DNA from: Acidobacteriaceae bacterium | Lineage (GTDB): Bacteria; Acidobacteriota; Terriglobia; Bryobacterales; Bryobacteraceae | DNA: 64,000 bases | Assembly (NCBI GenBank): GCA_019240405.1 | Contig: JAFAYL010000013.1 | Coordinates: 248,001 to 312,000 of the forward strand | Direction: 5' to 3' | In this document: in pieces, positions 20,046 to 30,198 of the stretch | Numbering within the stretch: the stretch's first letter is position 1 | Layout of the letters: each line of letters begins with the position of its first letter | Translations under genes and position numbers: made by a program | The notes under the pieces: generated by a model | Told to the model about the DNA's origin: nothing | What the model saw: only the letters and a program-made list of their open reading frames with translations | The model's database searches: none

Positions 20046-21116
20046 ATGAAGCTCGGATTAGGGCTGTACCGGCATATGCTGACGAGCGAATATTATGCAT
20101 TTGCGCGGCAAGCCGGCTGTACGCATGTAGTTGTTCATTTGGTCGATTACTTCAACCAAGAAGAGTCGCCCTCGCGGACTAATCAGCCCATAGGCAGCAA
20201 ATTTGAGCCGTGGGGCGTTGCGGGTGAGGCCGATAAACTCTGGACCCTGGAAGAGCTGAAAAGGATCCGGCAGGAGGTCGCCGAAGCAGGTCTCACGCTT
20301 GCGGCGATTGAAAATCTAGATCCGGCGCATTGGTGTGACGTTCTTCTCGATGGACCTCGACGGCCTCAGCACATTGAGAACGTAAAGGCCATTATTCGCC
20401 GGATGGGAGAAGCAGAAATTCCCGTGCTGGGATACAACTTCAGTTTGGGCGGCGTGTGCGGGCGCGTTAGCGGGCCGTTTGGCCGTGGAGGTGCAATCAC
20501 GGTGGGCATGGATGGACCTGTGGACGCGCCAATTCCCAATGGAATGATTTGGAATATGATCTACGATCCCGAGGCGCCATCGGGGACGTTGCCGTCCATC
20601 TCGCACGAAGAGCTGTGGCGCAGGTTGGAAAACTTCTTACTTGAAGTGGTCCCAGTTGCGGAGAACTCGGGTGTTCGATTGGCCGCCCATCCTGACGATC
20701 CACCGATGCCGATGATGCGGCAGCAGCCACGTTTGGTTTACCAGCCGCATATGTATCAAAAACTAATCGATTTGGCGCCGGGCGATAGCAACGCGCTCGA
20801 ACTTTGCGTCGGTACGCTTGCGGAGATGACTGAAGGCGACGTGTACGATGCTGTCGACCAATACAGCAAACAAAAGAAAATTGCCTATATCCACCTGCGG
20901 AACGTCAGAGGGAAGGTGCCGCATTACCAAGAAACGTTTATCGACGAAGGCGATGTGGATATGCTGCGCATTTTGGGGATTCTTCATCGAAACAGCTTCG
21001 ATGGCGTGATCATTCCCGATCACACGCCGCAAATGATATGCGCTGCGCCGTGGCATGCTGGTATGGCTCATAGTTTGGGTTTTATCGCGGCGGGCCTGCA
21101 AGCTCTTGGGTGTTGA
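20046..21116 (+). CDS. uxuA: Mannonate dehydratase-like (UxuA family)
   Basis: GLGLYRHMLTSEYYAFARQAGCTHVVVHLVDY; RLAAHPDDPP; YIHLRNVRGKVPHYQETFIDEGDVDM. Confidence 0.85.
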   Translation: MKLGLGLYRHMLTSEYYAFARQAGCTHVVVHLVDYFNQEESPSRTNQPIGSKFEPWGVAGEADKLWTLEELKRIRQEVAEAGLTLAAIENLDPAHWCDVLLDGPRRPQHIENVKAIIRRMGEAEIPVLGYNFSLGGVCGRVSGPFGRGGAITVGMDGPVDAPIPNGMIWNMIYDPEAPSGTLPSISHEELWRRLENFLLEVVPVAENSGVRLAAHPDDPPMPMMRQQPRLVYQPHMYQKLIDLAPGDSNALELCVGTLAEMTEGDVYDAVDQYSKQKKIAYIHLRNVRGKVPHYQETFIDEGDVDMLRILGILHRNSFDGVIIPDHTPQMICAAPWHAGMAHSLGFIAAGLQALGC

Positions 21117-21260
21117 CTGAGCTGGAATCACTTCGCAATTGCTCAACCAAGGCTCTTCTATATAGGCTATGACAAATGTGGCCTTTGCGACCTTGACTTT
21201 CGTAATCCGCTCGTCGTCTGGCCATGCGATACCGCGAAAGGTGGTTATCTACAGTGGAAT

Positions 21261-21998
21261 TTAGGAAGCTGGACACCCGGGCTTTCGTTGAACCCACCGC
21301 CAACCCGAACCGTCGAACGCGAGAATATCGATTGGGGGTGCCGTTGTCTCGGGAGATTCCTTGATCTCCAGATCAATTAACCGCGTTATCAGACTAATCG
21401 CACCGTTGTCGCTGCGAACGGAAGGAAATCGCCCCCCTAAATATTCATCGATCGCCTTCCGTTTCCCGAGAAAAATAAAATCATATCGGCCTGGAACAGC
21501 CGATGAATAGGTCCGCCGATCGCTCTTGATCCGCGGCTTTGAAACATTTCCGTTTGTGCGGTACCACTCCACGCTGACCGAGAGCAAGTTATCTTCGAGG
21601 CCAATAAATGCCGCTTCGAGGATAAGCCCTTTGCGCGCACTGCTCTCGACCCGGCCTTGCGCGGCAATAGCTTGGGGAAGAAATTGCCGCATCTTGTCAC
21701 GAAATTGCTCGATCGCGAATTGTACTGTCGGACTGCTGCGACCCACTTCCGCGCCGATGCTTGCCACTTGCTGGTTGTTTGCATAGGTGAGTCCGGAGGC
21801 CACAAACAGGAGTTGTCCGGCAGGCACGATCTTGCATACCGAACCCTCATACATTTCGCCCGTCTCGCGATAACTGCGCCGGCTGTCGGCTCCGATATAG
21901 AGCGTTTTCGCGCTGCGTAAGATGACGATACTCGTTCCGTACGCCGGGACGACGCAGGCCAGGATAAATGTGACGGGAATCAATCGCCGTGTGAACAA
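21261..21998 (-). CDS. Secreted proteasome-beta/Ntn-hydrolase-like protein
   Basis: Signal peptide MFTRRLIPVTFILACVVPAYG followed by TSIVILRSAKTLYIGADSRRSYRETGEMYEGSVCKI, resembling proteasome beta TxxVxx...AADSR...K. Confidence 0.7.
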   Translation of the reverse strand: MFTRRLIPVTFILACVVPAYGTSIVILRSAKTLYIGADSRRSYRETGEMYEGSVCKIVPAGQLLFVASGLTYANNQQVASIGAEVGRSSPTVQFAIEQFRDKMRQFLPQAIAAQGRVESSARKGLILEAAFIGLEDNLLSVSVEWYRTNGNVSKPRIKSDRRTYSSAVPGRYDFIFLGKRKAIDEYLGGRFPSVRSDNGAISLITRLIDLEIKESPETTAPPIDILAFDGSGWRWVQRKPGCPAS

Positions 21999-22003
21999 TA
22001 GCT

Positions 22004-22303
22004 CTACTTAGGCGGGCCAACGATTAGCTCGTTATCTACTTCCTTGACACCCTTCACTTTTTTCGCGAGTTTGGTGGCGCGATTTTTGCCCTTTTCTGTA
22101 TCCACACGACCTTTGATCGTGACGACGCCATCCTTCACCGTTACGTCGAACGCGCCGCCTTTAACATCCTGATCAGTCGCCAACCGCATTCGAACCTGAT
22201 CGAAAATCCGGTCGTCGGAAGTGGCCACCTTCTGTTGGCCTGTGAATCCGGCCTGCGCAACCGTGGCGGCAAAGAACAGGGCAAAGATAAAACAACGCTT
22301 CAT
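22004..22303 (-). CDS. BON domain periplasmic protein
   Basis: Signal peptide; VRMRLATDQDVKGGAFDVTVKDGVVTIKGRVDTEKGKNRATKLAKKVKGVKEVDNEL. Confidence 0.9.
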   Translation of the reverse strand: MKRCFIFALFFAATVAQAGFTGQQKVATSDDRIFDQVRMRLATDQDVKGGAFDVTVKDGVVTIKGRVDTEKGKNRATKLAKKVKGVKEVDNELIVGPPK

Positions 22304-23214
22304 GTACTCTCTGAGCCTATCATCGAGCGCCAATCGACAGAATTGAGGAATCGAGGATCTTCACGCCAGTGCGGCTTAACCTTGACAAACACGGATAGGA
22401 ACACCTTATTTCCGAGCAGGACTTCCAATTGCTCGCGCGCTTCCGAGCCGATTTTCTTTAGCATTTGGCCCTTATTGCCGATGAGTATCGTTTTTTGGCC
22501 CGGCCGCTCAACGTGAATCGTAGCCGCAATCGTTATCAACTTGGGGCTCTCTTGCCATTCGTCGATTAGAACCGCGGCCGCATGTGGAACCTCATCACGG
22601 ATCGCGTGCAGAATGCGCTCGCGGATGATCTCTGCTGCCAAGAACCGCAACGGCTGATCGGTCAAGTAGTCCTCGGGAAACAAAGCGGGACCTTTGGGCA
22701 GGTATGACTCCATGACTCGCCTGAGATCGTCCAGCCCATCACGCGTTCTCGCCGATACCGGCACAGCATCCGCAAATGGAAACAATTCCATATACCGCTG
22801 AATGAGCGGCAGCAAAAGCCGTTTGTCTTGAACCCGGTCGATCTTATTCGGGACGAGCAGACCTTTTGCTGCTCGTGGTATCACGTCAACGGCTTCCTCG
22901 TCCTCCGGAGTCAAGGGTCGCCCGGCATCAATCACGTAGAGAATCAGATCGGGCTGTCCGAGCGCGTCTCGCACCACGTCCATCATCCGTTTGTTGAACA
23001 GCGTGTCCGATTTATGAATGCCCGGCGTATCAACAAAAACGATTTGAGCGTTCGGCGTTGTTAGTACGCCCCGAATGGTTGTGCGAGTCGTTTGAGCTTG
23101 ATGCGCAGTGATCGCAAGCTTCTGGCCCACCAGAGCATTCAGCAGAGTCGATTTACCGGTGTTTGGCCGGCCTGCAATCGAGACGAATCCAGCTCGGTGC
23201 GGGGTTTCTGTCAC
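22300..23214 (-). CDS. era: GTPase Era
   Basis: GRPNTGKSTLLNALVGQKLAITAHQAQTTR, VDTPGIHK, NKIDR; C-terminal KH domain IGNKGQMLKKIGSEAREQLE. GTG start overlapping the upstream stop. Confidence 0.97.
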   Translation of the reverse strand: MTETPHRAGFVSIAGRPNTGKSTLLNALVGQKLAITAHQAQTTRTTIRGVLTTPNAQIVFVDTPGIHKSDTLFNKRMMDVVRDALGQPDLILYVIDAGRPLTPEDEEAVDVIPRAAKGLLVPNKIDRVQDKRLLLPLIQRYMELFPFADAVPVSARTRDGLDDLRRVMESYLPKGPALFPEDYLTDQPLRFLAAEIIRERILHAIRDEVPHAAAVLIDEWQESPKLITIAATIHVERPGQKTILIGNKGQMLKKIGSEAREQLEVLLGNKVFLSVFVKVKPHWREDPRFLNSVDWRSMIGSEST

Positions 23215-24485
23215 GAATTCGCAGCAACCGGCGAAAGAGTGCCGACTCGCGAGATGCGCACCTGCTCGACTCGGCGTTCATTCCCGGCGAGCACCTGCAC
23301 GCGAATTCCCCCGCGTTCTACCGTCTCGCCGACCTGCGGCACGTGACCGACCCATTCAGCGACCAAACCGCCTAGAGTGGTCGATTCAGTATCGCCCTCC
23401 GGACGGAAATTGAGAAGATCCTGCAACCGGTCAAGGTCTAGGCTTCCGGGCGCTACGAAGACATGTTCGGACTCCTGATGCACATCGCGATCGGGCTCGT
23501 GCTCATCGCGAATCTCGCCAAGGATTTCTTCGACCAGATCTTCCATAGTGGCGACTCCGGCCGTGTTTCCGTACTCATCCACCGCGATGACAATATGTGA
23601 GCCGTGGGTTTGCATATCGCGCAAGAGATCACTGACAGGCTTGGTTTCCGGGACCAGCTCGACAGGCCGTATCAAGTCCTTGAGTACCCTGCTTTGTCGA
23701 TCTTCCGGGTCGAGCTCGAACATGTCGCGCACGTGAACAAAACCAATTACGTTGTCGATTGTGCCCTCGTATACGGGTATCCGCGAGTACTGTTCGTGAA
23801 TGACAAGCTGCCGGAGATCTTCAAGCGATTTATCCGCCGAAATGGCCACAATGTTGGGCCGCGGAGTCATTACTTCACGCACACTCTTATCCCCGAATGC
23901 AACCACGGAATGGATCAGCTTCCGGTCTTCTTCTTCGAGGATCCCCTCTTCAGCGCCCGCGGTAATAAGGGCTTCGATGTGCTCGACCGAATCCGTCGCG
24001 GCCGTTTCGCCTGCTACTGCGTTGTCCAAATCCACTAAAGACTGGAACATGCGCAAAAGCGCAGTGAGTGGCGACGCGCAGACAGCCAGGAGCTTAACGG
24101 CAGGCAGTAAGCGCAACATCCACGCACCGGTCGTCCGTCTATAGAGAAAAATCGGGATCAGGTATGTGGTGACCAGCATCACGAGAAACGATAAGCCAAC
24201 CGCTTCAAGTATGCTCTGCCAATGGGGAACCCCTGGCCGGACCAGCGCGCAGAAATAAAACACGCCGGTCAACGGAAGCGACACATGCTTAACGAGAGAA
24301 AAGGTCAAAGAGCCGCGCTCGACTTCAAGCCCGATTTTTTCCGCCAGGCTCTCCCGAAAATATTGGAGCGATGGAACCTCGCGTTTAATCAGGCGCAGAG
24401 ACTCCAGATAGAGCAACTGCACGAAAGACACAAAGCCGAGCAGGCAAGTGAAGAAGAGCGCGAGTGCAAGGCAAAAAAGACTCAT
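23211..24485 (-). CDS. CorC/HlyC hemolysin family protein (CNNM + CBS domains)
   Basis: VREVMTPRPNIVAISADKSLEDL, DEYGNTAGVATMEDLVEEILGEI; ATGA overlap with ybeY. Confidence 0.93.
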   Translation of the reverse strand: MSLFCLALALFFTCLLGFVSFVQLLYLESLRLIKREVPSLQYFRESLAEKIGLEVERGSLTFSLVKHVSLPLTGVFYFCALVRPGVPHWQSILEAVGLSFLVMLVTTYLIPIFLYRRTTGAWMLRLLPAVKLLAVCASPLTALLRMFQSLVDLDNAVAGETAATDSVEHIEALITAGAEEGILEEEDRKLIHSVVAFGDKSVREVMTPRPNIVAISADKSLEDLRQLVIHEQYSRIPVYEGTIDNVIGFVHVRDMFELDPEDRQSRVLKDLIRPVELVPETKPVSDLLRDMQTHGSHIVIAVDEYGNTAGVATMEDLVEEILGEIRDEHEPDRDVHQESEHVFVAPGSLDLDRLQDLLNFRPEGDTESTTLGGLVAEWVGHVPQVGETVERGGIRVQVLAGNERRVEQVRISRVGTLSPVAANS

Positions 24486-24967
24486 TGCAGTAATGTCGAG
24501 CCTGACGCTCTCATGATGAGCGTGGCTGGCAAGTGGAATTTGGATCTCCATCTCCGCTCTGCACGAGCCATTGCCCCCCGGTCGCGCGCGTGATCCATGC
24601 CGATCAAATGGAGAACGCCATGTAGCATGAGTATCCGAACCTCATCAATTCGCGAATGCCCGTTCTCCATTGCTTGCGCTTCCGCCCTGTCAACCGAGAT
24701 TGCAATTTCACCGAGCGTGCTCCCGTCTCGGGCTGGAAACGACAGAACGTCAGTCGGACAATCTTTCGCGAGAAACATGCGGTTTAAATTCTGGAGTTCA
24801 CGGTCGCGCGTGATCAAACAGGTGAAAGCGCGGCCTGAGGTAACCTGACATGCCAACGTGCGGGCAAACGCTGCAACCGCCTGCTTTTCATGTTGTGAAA
24901 ATCTGCGCTCGGGAGGAAAGGCCCGAAAAAGCACCGTTCCGTCACCTTCAGGAGGATCGGAAGACAT
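24482..24967 (-). CDS. ybeY: Endoribonuclease YbeY
   Basis: TDVLSFPA...GEIAIS...HGVLHLIGMDHARD zinc-binding motif. Confidence 0.95.
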   Translation of the reverse strand: MSSDPPEGDGTVLFRAFPPERRFSQHEKQAVAAFARTLACQVTSGRAFTCLITRDRELQNLNRMFLAKDCPTDVLSFPARDGSTLGEIAISVDRAEAQAMENGHSRIDEVRILMLHGVLHLIGMDHARDRGAMARAERRWRSKFHLPATLIMRASGSTLLQ

Positions 24968-24976
24968 GTTTTACTT

Positions 24977-26041
24977 CTATGCGGCTGGGGGAAACTCCGG
25001 AATATCTACTGTTGTATTGGGGGAAGGCTCCGCAGGCGTTTCCTGCGCAGGATCGGTGCCGAGTTTGAGCGCAAGCTGCCGTCCTGCTCCAATCATTTCG
25101 TTGTAACGGTCATACGCTTTAACGATTCGTTGGACCAGAGAGTGACGCACCACATCGCGCTCATCGAAATTGACGAATGCGATTCCTTCAACGCCCCTCA
25201 ATACCTCAGCCGCATTCAGTAGGCCGCTCTTCTTTCCTGGCGGCAGGTCAATTTGGGTTTGATCGCCCGTCACTACCATTTTCGAATTAAAGCCTTGCCG
25301 GGTGAGCATCATCTTCATTTGCTCGATACTGGTGTTCTGCGCTTCATCGAGAATAATAAAACAATCGTTGAGCGTACGTCCGCGCATAAAAGCGAGCGGG
25401 GCGATTTCAATCACATTGCGCTCGAGCAGTTTTTCCACACGCTCGGCGTCAATCATGTCGAATAGCGCGTCATACAGAGGGCGGAGATAGGGATCAACTT
25501 TCTCCTGTAGCGTGCCGGGCAAAAATCCAAGATGTTCGCCTGCTTCAACGGCTGGTCGGGTCAGTATGATCCGGCTCACGCGTTTGTTCAGGTGCGCAGA
25601 AACGGCCATCGCAACCGCAAGGTAAGTTTTTCCTGTTCCTGCCGGTCCAATCCCAAAGGTTAGATCCTGGTTTTCGATAGCATCGACATAGCGCCTCTGA
25701 TTCACGGTTTTGGGCGCTAGCACTTTCTTGCCAAAACTGCGGGATTTTCCACTCTCAACCAACCGGCGGAGCGATACGTTCGGGTCGCTCGTAACGACGC
25801 GCATGTAACTGTTCAGGTCGCCGTTATTGAAGACATGGCCTTCTTTCACGAGGCTGACATAGTCTTCGAGAATGCGCTCGGCTCGCCGCACCTGCATTTC
25901 CTCGCCTTCGAGCTCAAGCGAATCACCGTCCATAAGACGGGTGCGCAAAGACAACTCGGCCTCGAGTAAACGAATATTCTCGTCGCGAGTGCCAAACAAA
26001 GACTCGATTCCGCGAGAGATCTGAACGGAAGATTTCATCAA
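24977..26041 (-). CDS. PhoH family ATPase (YbeZ-like)
   Basis: FGIGPAGTGKTYLAVAMAV, RPAVEAGEHLGFLPG, ILDEAQNT, VVTGDQTQIDLP. Confidence 0.96.
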   Translation of the reverse strand: MMKSSVQISRGIESLFGTRDENIRLLEAELSLRTRLMDGDSLELEGEEMQVRRAERILEDYVSLVKEGHVFNNGDLNSYMRVVTSDPNVSLRRLVESGKSRSFGKKVLAPKTVNQRRYVDAIENQDLTFGIGPAGTGKTYLAVAMAVSAHLNKRVSRIILTRPAVEAGEHLGFLPGTLQEKVDPYLRPLYDALFDMIDAERVEKLLERNVIEIAPLAFMRGRTLNDCFIILDEAQNTSIEQMKMMLTRQGFNSKMVVTGDQTQIDLPPGKKSGLLNAAEVLRGVEGIAFVNFDERDVVRHSLVQRIVKAYDRYNEMIGAGRQLALKLGTDPAQETPAEPSPNTTVDIPEFPPAA

Positions 26042-26394
26042 TAGAGGAATGGTGAAGCGCTCAATACGGCGAGGTGGCCGGGCAAACAGGCACTGCCAAT
26101 CTCAGAAAGCTCAGGGATAGAAGAACTTAAGAGCGGGGCCGGTTGAACCCGCTGGCGCGGACGCCGGAAGCTCATTCGTTTCTAAGTATAGCACTTTTGG
26201 GGTAGGAGCCCCAGGGCCGAACTGCTAAAAACGGCTCGTGCTTACCGGACTTTCGCGACAGCTTTACCGACCCCGATTTCGAGGTATTTCGGCCAGTCCT
26301 GAACTAACAGTCACAAAAGTTGCGAATTTTTCTCAAAAAATTTTTTTCAATTATTTTCAGGCATTTAGTCGCGGGTTCGTACAAACGAAACACT

Positions 26395-26416
26395 GTTTCG
26401 AACCCCTGTTCGAAAT
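26395..26416. promoter_or_regulatory. LexA/SOS-box-like palindrome CGAAC-CCCT-GTTCG
   Basis: GTTTCGAACCCCTGTTCGAAAT: perfect 8-bp arms TTTCGAAC/GTTCGAAA around CCCT; contains GAAC-N4-GTTC. About 105 bp upstream of the ATG at 26521. Confidence 0.5.
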
Positions 26417-26520
26417 ATCTGCGTGTTAGCTTCGGGTCGCTCACGAGATCTTCTCGCGAGTGAAATTCAGCCGGAGGCCCGGAGCCGTTCTGGGCTGTGC
26501 ATTTTTGGGAGGGAAATCAC

Positions 26521-27264
26521 ATGGGCGAATTGATCATGATGCCGACGCGGAATGCAGAGATCGCCGAAGTAAGCAAGCAGAGCAGCGAGACGCCGACTCA
26601 CGTTGCAATCTCTAGCATTGACTTTTCAGTTTGGAAGTCAGCGCCTAAAGAGAGAACGCCGGCTTACTTCCCGACATACTCGACAGTCTCGAAGGCCATG
26701 CAAACCGCCATGCGCATCTGGGTCCGCGAGTGGTTCGCGGCCAACGTTGAGATTCTCCTCCGGCCGCATACTGCTTATGCAATTCTGGTTTACCAATGTA
26801 CGCATCCTTTCTCCGGCAAACCGACAAACATCTTCACATACGATATCCAGCAGACCGAGGCTCTTGACCGGGCGTTCGCATCTGCGGCCAATAAGTTGGG
26901 GCGCGAGTTGAAAGCGCTTGACACGAAGCGGTTCCCATGGTTCACCCGCGAGCACTATTTCGCATATCGCAGCAAAGAAGTCGTGAAGTACGTCGCAAAG
27001 AATCGCCGCGCGATCTATAAAATGCTCAATGTCGAAACGGTTCTGATGGACAGCATTCTGAAATTCGCGATTATTGACATTCCGAGGCTGGGTCTGGACG
27101 AAGCGGTCGTTGTGCTGCGGAGAGCGTTCAACACGCAATTGCGGCGTTTTTCAGATGAAGTGGACCTCAGCGATCGCGCCGAGCAGTTGTTGCAGATCGC
27201 TACCGATGCGCTGCTGAGCAAGTTACCGCAGGAGAATGTGATGCCGCTGCCTATCGCGGCGTAA
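26521..27264 (+). CDS. Uncharacterised protein
   Basis: GGGAGGG RBS then ATG; 247-aa ORF with no family recognised by eye; followed by a terminator-like hairpin. Confidence 0.7.
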   Translation: MGELIMMPTRNAEIAEVSKQSSETPTHVAISSIDFSVWKSAPKERTPAYFPTYSTVSKAMQTAMRIWVREWFAANVEILLRPHTAYAILVYQCTHPFSGKPTNIFTYDIQQTEALDRAFASAANKLGRELKALDTKRFPWFTREHYFAYRSKEVVKYVAKNRRAIYKMLNVETVLMDSILKFAIIDIPRLGLDEAVVVLRRAFNTQLRRFSDEVDLSDRAEQLLQIATDALLSKLPQENVMPLPIAA

Positions 27265-27277
27265 GGATTTTGGTTTG

Positions 27278-27307
27278 AAAGGAGCAGATGCTGTGGTCTG
27301 CTCCTTT
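27278..27307 (+). terminator. Perfect 11-bp stem hairpin (AAAGGAGCAGA-TGCTGTGG-TCTGCTCCTTT)
   Basis: Exact inverted repeat 14 nt after a stop codon and 11 nt before the end of a convergent gene; probably bidirectional. Confidence 0.75.
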
Positions 27308-27317
27308 CTGTCGCAGG

Positions 27318-28802
27318 TTACAACTTCACCGTTACGGTCTTGATCTCTGAGTATTGCTGCAAGCCATACTCGCCGAGCTCGCGCCCGATTCCAGACTGCT
27401 TGAAGCCGCCGAACGGCGCTGCTGCGTCGAATACGTCAAAGCAGTTAATCCACACAGTTCCGGCTCGAACATTATTAGCAATGTAATGCGCCTTGCCGAT
27501 ATCGCGCGTCCAGACCGCTGCAGCAAGTCCATACATAGTATTGTTGGCGCGCTCGACAAGCTCATCCATATCGCTGAATTTCATAATGCTCATGACGGGC
27601 CCAAAGATTTCTTCTTGGGCTATCTTCATGTTGTCTTTCACGTCTGCGAAAACCGTGGGAGCAACGAAATAGCCCTTATCACCAATGCGCTCGCCGCCGC
27701 ACATTAGTTTCGCGCCTTCCCGTTTGCCCGCTTCAACGTAGCTCAGCACCTTATTAAATTGATCGTTGTCAACCTGCGGCCCTTGCTCCGTCTTTGTATC
27801 GAACGGGTCGCCGACGGTGCGGCGCTTTGCGCGCTCCGTGCTGCGCGCCACGAATTCATCGTAAATTTTGTCCTCGACAAACGCGCGCGATCCTGCGCAG
27901 CAGCATTGGCCTTGATTGAAGAAGAGAGCGAAGTGCGAGCCTTCCACGGCCTCCTCCAGGTCTGAATCGGCGAAGACGATGTTCGGGCTCTTGCCGCCTA
28001 ATTCCAAAGTGACTCGTTTCAGATTGGTCTCCGCGGCGGCTTGCATGATGAGATGGCCGACCTCCGTCGACCCTGTGAAAGCTATCTTATCCACATCCAT
28101 GTGCAGCGCTATGGCTGCGCCTGCTGTCGGACCATAGCCCGGTAGAATGTTCACTACACCTTCAGGGAAACCCGCCTCGACGATCAACTCGCCTACGCGA
28201 AGAGCTGTTAGAGGCGTCTGCTCGGCAACTTTCAAAACCACCGTGTTGCCGCAAGCCAGAGCCGGTCCGAGCTTCCAGGCCTGCATAAGCAGCGGGAAAT
28301 TCCAAGGGATGATTTGACCGACTACGCCTACGGGTTCATGCCGTGTATAACAGAAATAGTCGCCCGCAATCGGTATTGTCTTTCCTTGGATTTTGTCCGC
28401 CCATCCGGCGTAATAGCGGTAACACGCAGCGACCAGCGGCAAGTCGGCGGTGCGTGCGATATGCCGGGGCTTTCCATTGTCTAAAGCTTCGAGCGTTGCC
28501 AGCTCATCTGCGTTCTTCTCAATCAGATCGGCAAGCCGGCTAATCAGTTTGCCGCGTTCCGAAGCGGACATTTTTCTCCAGGGACTCTTCGAATGGAACG
28601 CCTTGCGCGCGGCTTTCACGGCAAGATCGACATCAGCCGCATCAGCCTCTGCAACTTTGGCTATGACCTCGCCAGTGGCAGGATTGACAGTGTCGAATGT
28701 TCTCCCCGAGACGCTGTCTACCCACTCATTGTTAATCAAAATTTTGGTTTGCTTTACTTGCGCTTGTGCCGAAGTTTTCGGTTCGGTAAGAACGGTTGCC
28801 AT
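27318..28802 (-). CDS. NAD-dependent aldehyde dehydrogenase
   Basis: [47 protein letters not shown] catalytic Cys. Confidence 0.96.
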   Translation of the reverse strand: MATVLTEPKTSAQAQVKQTKILINNEWVDSVSGRTFDTVNPATGEVIAKVAEADAADVDLAVKAARKAFHSKSPWRKMSASERGKLISRLADLIEKNADELATLEALDNGKPRHIARTADLPLVAACYRYYAGWADKIQGKTIPIAGDYFCYTRHEPVGVVGQIIPWNFPLLMQAWKLGPALACGNTVVLKVAEQTPLTALRVGELIVEAGFPEGVVNILPGYGPTAGAAIALHMDVDKIAFTGSTEVGHLIMQAAAETNLKRVTLELGGKSPNIVFADSDLEEAVEGSHFALFFNQGQCCCAGSRAFVEDKIYDEFVARSTERAKRRTVGDPFDTKTEQGPQVDNDQFNKVLSYVEAGKREGAKLMCGGERIGDKGYFVAPTVFADVKDNMKIAQEEIFGPVMSIMKFSDMDELVERANNTMYGLAAAVWTRDIGKAHYIANNVRAGTVWINCFDVFDAAAPFGGFKQSGIGRELGEYGLQQYSEIKTVTVKL

Positions 28803-28878
28803 AACACTCCTTTCAATGCACGTGACTCCTGAAACTCACCACCGAAGTCCATCATATTCCAAGTCCTGTGAGAGAGCT

Positions 28879-30105
28879 TCAGGTCCGTACACTGACGCGT
28901 TTCCATTGCTTGCCTACGCGGATGACGAGCACCTCGCCGCCGTGGGCCATCAGAAGGTCTTTCTGAATGTGTCCGTTAATTTCGACGGCGCCTGCCTTTA
29001 TCTTTCGTGTTGCGTCAGTAACGCTCGGGGCCAAGCCTATCAGAGCCATCAGTTTATCGACGCGAATGCCTTTTTCGCTTGAAGCTGAGGCTGGAAGATC
29101 GACAGTTTCCGTATCTGCCGGCTCCAGTCCTTGGCGCACTTCTCGCGTGAACGCTTCGCGGGCAGAATCTGCATCTCCAGCGGAGTTGAAGTTAGCCACG
29201 ATCTGAGTGCCGAGCGCCATCTTTACTTCCATCGGATCCTTTCGGCCCGCAGCGACATCATCGCGGAGCTCGGCGATCGCGTCCATCTGCATATCGGTCA
29301 GCAGTTCGTAGTAGCGATACATCAGATCGTCGCTGATTTGCATGACTTTCCGAAACATTATTTTGGGGGGCTCCGTGATGCCGATGTAATTTCCTTTGGA
29401 CTTGGACATCTTTTCGATTCCGTCCAAGCCTTCCAGGAGCGGCGTAGTTGCGATGATCTGTGGCTGCTGGCCGTAATCTCTTTGGATCTCGCGGCCCACC
29501 AGGAGATTAAACTTTTGGTCGGTGCCGCCCATTTCCACATCGCATTCGAGCGCAAATGAGTCGAATCCCTGCGCCAGGGGATAGAGCAGCTCGTGAACAG
29601 AAATCGGTACGCCGTCTTCGACACGCTGGCCGAAGTAGTCGTGTTCGAGCAGCCGCGCGAGAGTGCATTTTGAGCAGAGCCGGATCACGTTCTCAAATGT
29701 GAGCGGCCGCAGCCAGTCGCTATTGAATCGGATCTCCGTTTTCTCGGAATCGAGAATTTTGAAGACCTGTGCTTTATATGTTTCTGCGTTTCGCTGGATC
29801 TCCTCCGTGGTCATGGGAGGGCGTGTGATGTTGCGGCCGGTGGGATCGCCGATGAGACCGGTCATGTCGCCAATTAAAAAAATCACCGTATGCCCTAGAT
29901 CCTGAAAGTGCTTCATTTTCCGGAGTAGAACCGTATGGCCGAGATGTAGATCTGGAGCTGTGGGGTCGAAGCCCGCCTTCACGCGGAGCGGGCGACCTTG
30001 TTTGCCGTAAGTGATCAACCGTTCGCGTAACTCGTCTTCGCGAATCAATTCAGCCAATCCCTTTTTGAGGTAATTGATCTGTTGCTCAACAGGAGGAAAG
30101 TGCAC
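28879..30105 (-). CDS. tyrS: Tyrosyl-tRNA synthetase
   Basis: GFDPTAPDLHLGHTVLLRKM, KMSKSKGN, C-terminal S4 domain. Confidence 0.96.
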   Translation of the reverse strand: MHFPPVEQQINYLKKGLAELIREDELRERLITYGKQGRPLRVKAGFDPTAPDLHLGHTVLLRKMKHFQDLGHTVIFLIGDMTGLIGDPTGRNITRPPMTTEEIQRNAETYKAQVFKILDSEKTEIRFNSDWLRPLTFENVIRLCSKCTLARLLEHDYFGQRVEDGVPISVHELLYPLAQGFDSFALECDVEMGGTDQKFNLLVGREIQRDYGQQPQIIATTPLLEGLDGIEKMSKSKGNYIGITEPPKIMFRKVMQISDDLMYRYYELLTDMQMDAIAELRDDVAAGRKDPMEVKMALGTQIVANFNSAGDADSAREAFTREVRQGLEPADTETVDLPASASSEKGIRVDKLMALIGLAPSVTDATRKIKAGAVEINGHIQKDLLMAHGGEVLVIRVGKQWKRVSVRT

Positions 30106-30198
30106 GATCTTTCACTATAATGGTCAGCCAGATTCAGGGCATTCTAAATGGCCCGCACAGAATACTGCGTTAGCCTCCATGCGTTAGGCTAGTCGTTC

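Noticed and set aside
26161-26220. TATACT -10-like hexamer and GGGG-TAGGAG-CCCC hairpin upstream of phoH
   Set aside because: No acceptable -35 at 16-18 bp spacing; evidence too weak to call a promoter.
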